This document shows positions 61,770 through 64,000 of a DNA stretch of 64,000 nucleotides, one piece after another. Under the pieces are notes generated by a model. That model made no database searches and was not told where the DNA came from. It worked only from the letters and a program-made list of their open reading frames with translations. The position numbers were made by a program, and so were the translations under genes. Each line of letters opens with the position of its first letter. The first letter of the stretch is position 1. Source of the DNA: Rhizoclosmatium globosum (lineage: Eukaryota > Chytridiomycota > Chytridiomycetes > Chytridiales > Chytriomycetaceae); the NCBI GenBank assembly GCA_002104985.1, contig MCGO01000107.1, positions 1-64,000 on the forward strand, in the 5' to 3' direction.

Positions 61770-62110
61770 CGCTTGCAGGATTTATTGCGGTTCTTTTCGA
61801 TCTCATCGTGCTTGTTACGTTCATCCTCTACCTCCGAAGGATAAGTCTTGATGGAAGTATTGGATTAGAAACGCGACTGAAGATAATCGCACAGTTTGGA
61901 ACGTTAACTGGTCTGTTTGGACTTCTCGCTTTCGCGTTCGATATAGCATACATTCAATTTCCAAGCGACAATTTAAATCGTGAGATTCTTTCGTTTGTGG
62001 CGATTTCATGTTTGGATATCATTGTGGCGCTATTGTTGTTAATGAAAGTGCGACTTGTATCTGAGAGGCGGCGATTTGATTCCAATGTGCGCATCTGTTT
62101 AAGCAAATAA
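61260..62110 (+). pseudogene. 7TM receptor-like gene, right copy (two 2-base deletions)
   Basis: Compared with the left copy, two bases are lost near 61274 (GAGTACATC in place of GAGTCCACATC) and two more near 61672 (ATTGTTTGTAG in place of ATTGTGTTTGTAG). The body is otherwise complete: seven hydrophobic stretches can be counted, the last three (LAGFIAVLFDLIVLVTFILY, FGTLTGLFGLLAFAFDI, VAISCLDIIVALLLLM) only in this copy. MAVISGIG at 61327 could restart after the first shift but the second still cuts the protein after the fifth helix. It points away from WOPR gene B. A sequencing error in homologous regions cannot be excluded, but both shifts are in a segment readable in the other copy. Confidence 0.7.
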
Positions 62111-62181
62111 AAATCGTGTAATATTGCTAAGGCAAATAGTTTGAACGAGGTCGGCTTTTATTTGTTGTGCTTTCTTTAATT

Positions 62182-63091
62182 TTATGAAGAGGTCAATGAG
62201 TTCGAAAAAGTTTTTGTCACACATCTAACTAATACTCTGAGGAGTGGCTTAAAAGACTATTGAATGAATAGTTCAGTTTATCAGCCTAGATATATGTAGA
62301 AAACTCACCGGTACAAGGGCTCGGCATCTGTTGGACACTTGACAAACCCACTCAAAATATCTTTCGCCGAGACTTGTGGTCCGTAAAATGACGAATTCGC
62401 TTCCTCGTCTTCAAAAACTTGAGTAAGCACAGATTCTTTTAAACTGATTCCAATAAAGATTCCATTCGTTGTCGAGTAGAGGTAAATCGGCTCGTTAATG
62501 GCTTTACCCGAATTATTGCTGCTTGGACCAACAACGACTGAAAGATTTCCCGTGAAAGTAACGTTTCCTCCATTCGAAAAGGCTTGAACTGCAGCCTCAG
62601 TGTTCAGAATGAGGATCAAGTCCGTGAATTCAGCCCCTATACATAAAGTCTGAATAACAAAATTAGGTTGGACTTTGACGTACCAATCTGTAAACCAGCC
62701 CCGAAACCATCTGTACTGATTGCCGATGGGGCAGACCATGCTGTGAACGTGTTTAAATGAATTTGTGTAAGTGGTGTCGAAACAATATGGAAACACTCAC
62801 ATCCATCAGGCAAGCGAACCATCACAAGGCCAGATCCTCCACGTTTATTCAACACGATTCCAGCTCTGACGACACTCAAGATGACAATACCCTTCGCTTC
62901 GTCTGCTTGATATCAAATCAAGAAACCATAAGCAATTTTTTTTAGAAAACAAAAACATAAGTGTACGCACCAATGATTTGCGGTGGAATAAGTTGCTGAC
63001 TTCCAGATTGCCCCGGCTCAACGAAGGTCTCAAGGATCTTTACGGCCTTTGCACATTTTTCGGTGATAGTTTGTGGGTTTGTTGAGTGCAT
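62182..63091 (-). CDS. Ysc84/SH3YL1-type actin- and lipid-binding domain protein
   Basis: Exon 1 from 63091 reads MHSTNPQTITEKCAKAVKILETFVEP..IPPQII; further exons give AKGIVILSVVRAGIVLNKRGGSGLVMVRLPDG, then WSAPSAISTDGFGAGLQIG, then AEFTDLILILNTEAAVQAFSNGGNVTFTGNLSVVVGP, and GPQVSAKDILSG..PTDAEPLYR. This is the Ysc84 (SYLF, former DUF500) domain, known to bind phosphoinositides and actin filaments at endocytic sites. In yeast Lsb3/Ysc84 an SH3 domain follows; here the frame ends soon after PLYR, with a possible last exon to a stop at 62182-62184, so no SH3 domain is encoded. Last exon is uncertain. Confidence 0.85.
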
Positions 63092-63426
63092 ATTTATGTT
63101 TATGTTTTTAAGTTGATGACTGGGGTGGGCGGGGCTGCCTGCCTATTTATGCGCTTGGTTTCGTGGGGTTTTGCATCTGCACAGCCCCAATTTTTCCGCT
63201 CTTACATAATTTATAAACTCTATTTTAGAGATGCGAAACCTTCAAATATATCTACTACGAGAGTTAAGTTTCCAGCGTGAAGGGCGCAATGGCAACAACG
63301 CGAGGTTGATGTTTTCAACGCCGTAATGCTCATACCTTTCAGCTCAAATCTCGGATCGGTTCAAACGTGTGCATTTGTATAGCAAAGTGAATGTTTATTT
63401 GATGTATATATACAATAAAGCAATAA

Positions 63427-64000
63427 ATGTCTTCAGCAATGGATGCCCATCTTGAGTCAGCCTCGACAACCATTGCGCAACTTCGCAGTGATCCGCACCT
63501 GAGCAAAGACGGGATGCAACAACTCTTTTCGCAGCTGCGCATTCAAATCGCAGCCGCGGAACAGGCGATTGAAGCAGAGAAAGAGTTGTTTCCAATCAAA
63601 CCACGCACCAAACACGTTCCTTCAACACGCACCACTTCGCCACCAACGCCCACGCCCACGCCCACGCACGCACAACCGTCTTCTCCAAGTCACTTAAGTT
63701 GTATTAGTAATCTAAGTCCTGTTCCCGCGTTCAAGGCCGCCCTCGAACGCCGCATCGACGCCCTTCACCAACACTTCGACTTTGAAGCAGCCGCAAAGCC
63801 CTCCGCAAAACAAAACGGCCTCGCAAAACTACGGCGCGCCCACGAGGCCGTTGCGATCGAAGCCGCGAAACTCGACAAACTGAACACAGAATTGCTCAAC
63901 GTGGCGAACTACGACTGGGCGACCTGGAGCCAGGCGGGACTGGCGTCGGCCGTTGTTTCGGTTAGTGTGGGGCTGTGGGACTTGGTGGACGTTGGTGATC
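63427..64000 (+). CDS. Partial protein with helical segments, runs off the right edge
   Basis: Opens at ATG 63427 (MSSAMDAHLESASTTIAQLR) and stays open to the end of the window, 191 codons. Residues 1-55 look like a coiled coil, followed by a Thr/Pro-rich linker with repeated TPTP, then FKAALERRIDALHQHFDFEAAAK and another helix ending VSVGLWDLVDVGD. No family recognised. The intergenic space to the divergent Ysc84 gene is 335 bases and AT-rich. Confidence 0.65.
   Translation, partial: MSSAMDAHLESASTTIAQLRSDPHLSKDGMQQLFSQLRIQIAAAEQAIEAEKELFPIKPRTKHVPSTRTTSPPTPTPTPTHAQPSSPSHLSCISNLSPVPAFKAALERRIDALHQHFDFEAAAKPSAKQNGLAKLRRAHEAVAIEAAKLDKLNTELLNVANYDWATWSQAGLASAVVSVSVGLWDLVDVGD

Overview
The window is nuclear DNA of a zoosporic (flagellated, chytrid-like) true fungus. 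Short GT..AG introns of about 40-120 bp interrupt nearly every gene. Fungal signatures are WOPR (Gti1/Pac2/Wor1) transcription factors, a Ura2-type CPSase/pseudo-DHOase/ATCase, a Tps2-like trehalose-phosphate enzyme, Yap-like bZIPs and a Ysc84 protein. An OFD1 homologue (centriole/basal body protein) on the minus strand at 43.3-47.0 kb argues for a lineage that still builds cilia. The species cannot be named from the sequence alone.

Layout. 0-8.7 kb: three copies of an F-box-like gene family on the minus strand. One has decayed, one is split by a 1.3-kb terminal-inverted-repeat element with an 8-bp target duplication, and one is intact; a 5'-truncated retroelement scrap lies between the last two. 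8.8-12.7 kb: Tps2-like gene and a BAHD/condensation-type acyltransferase. 12.7-15.4 kb: gene-poor DNA with orphan exons. 15.5-21.4 kb: left arm of a roughly 5.9-kb inverted duplication carrying a 7TM gene remnant and WOPR gene A. 21.9-36.2 kb: an unrecognised basic protein, GMP reductase, the large pyrimidine gene, and a secreted two-domain EXORDIUM-like protein. 36.7-48.0 kb: a C2H2 factor, a tandem pair of bZIPs, OFD1 and a second C2H2 factor. 48.6-55.4 kb: WOPR genes C and D. 55.8-61.8 kb: right arm of the inverted duplication with WOPR gene B and the other 7TM copy. 62.2-64 kb: a Ysc84-domain gene and the start of an unknown gene.

The most striking feature is the WOPR locus. Four WOPR genes lie in one window. 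Genes A, B and C are preceded by arrays of small exons, most of which start and end in phase 1, so exons can be gained, lost or skipped without breaking the frame. In gene C five consecutive modules of 168-171 nt (about 56 codons) are clear tandem duplicates of one another, with introns duplicated too. Genes A and B sit in opposite orientation in the inverted duplication. Their WOPR cores are identical in protein sequence, but the duplication ends inside the last exon, so they carry unrelated proline/histidine-rich tails. Recombination between the two arms would invert the 34.4-kb interior and swap the two tails. Whether that happens is a hypothesis; the arrangement itself is visible in the sequence.
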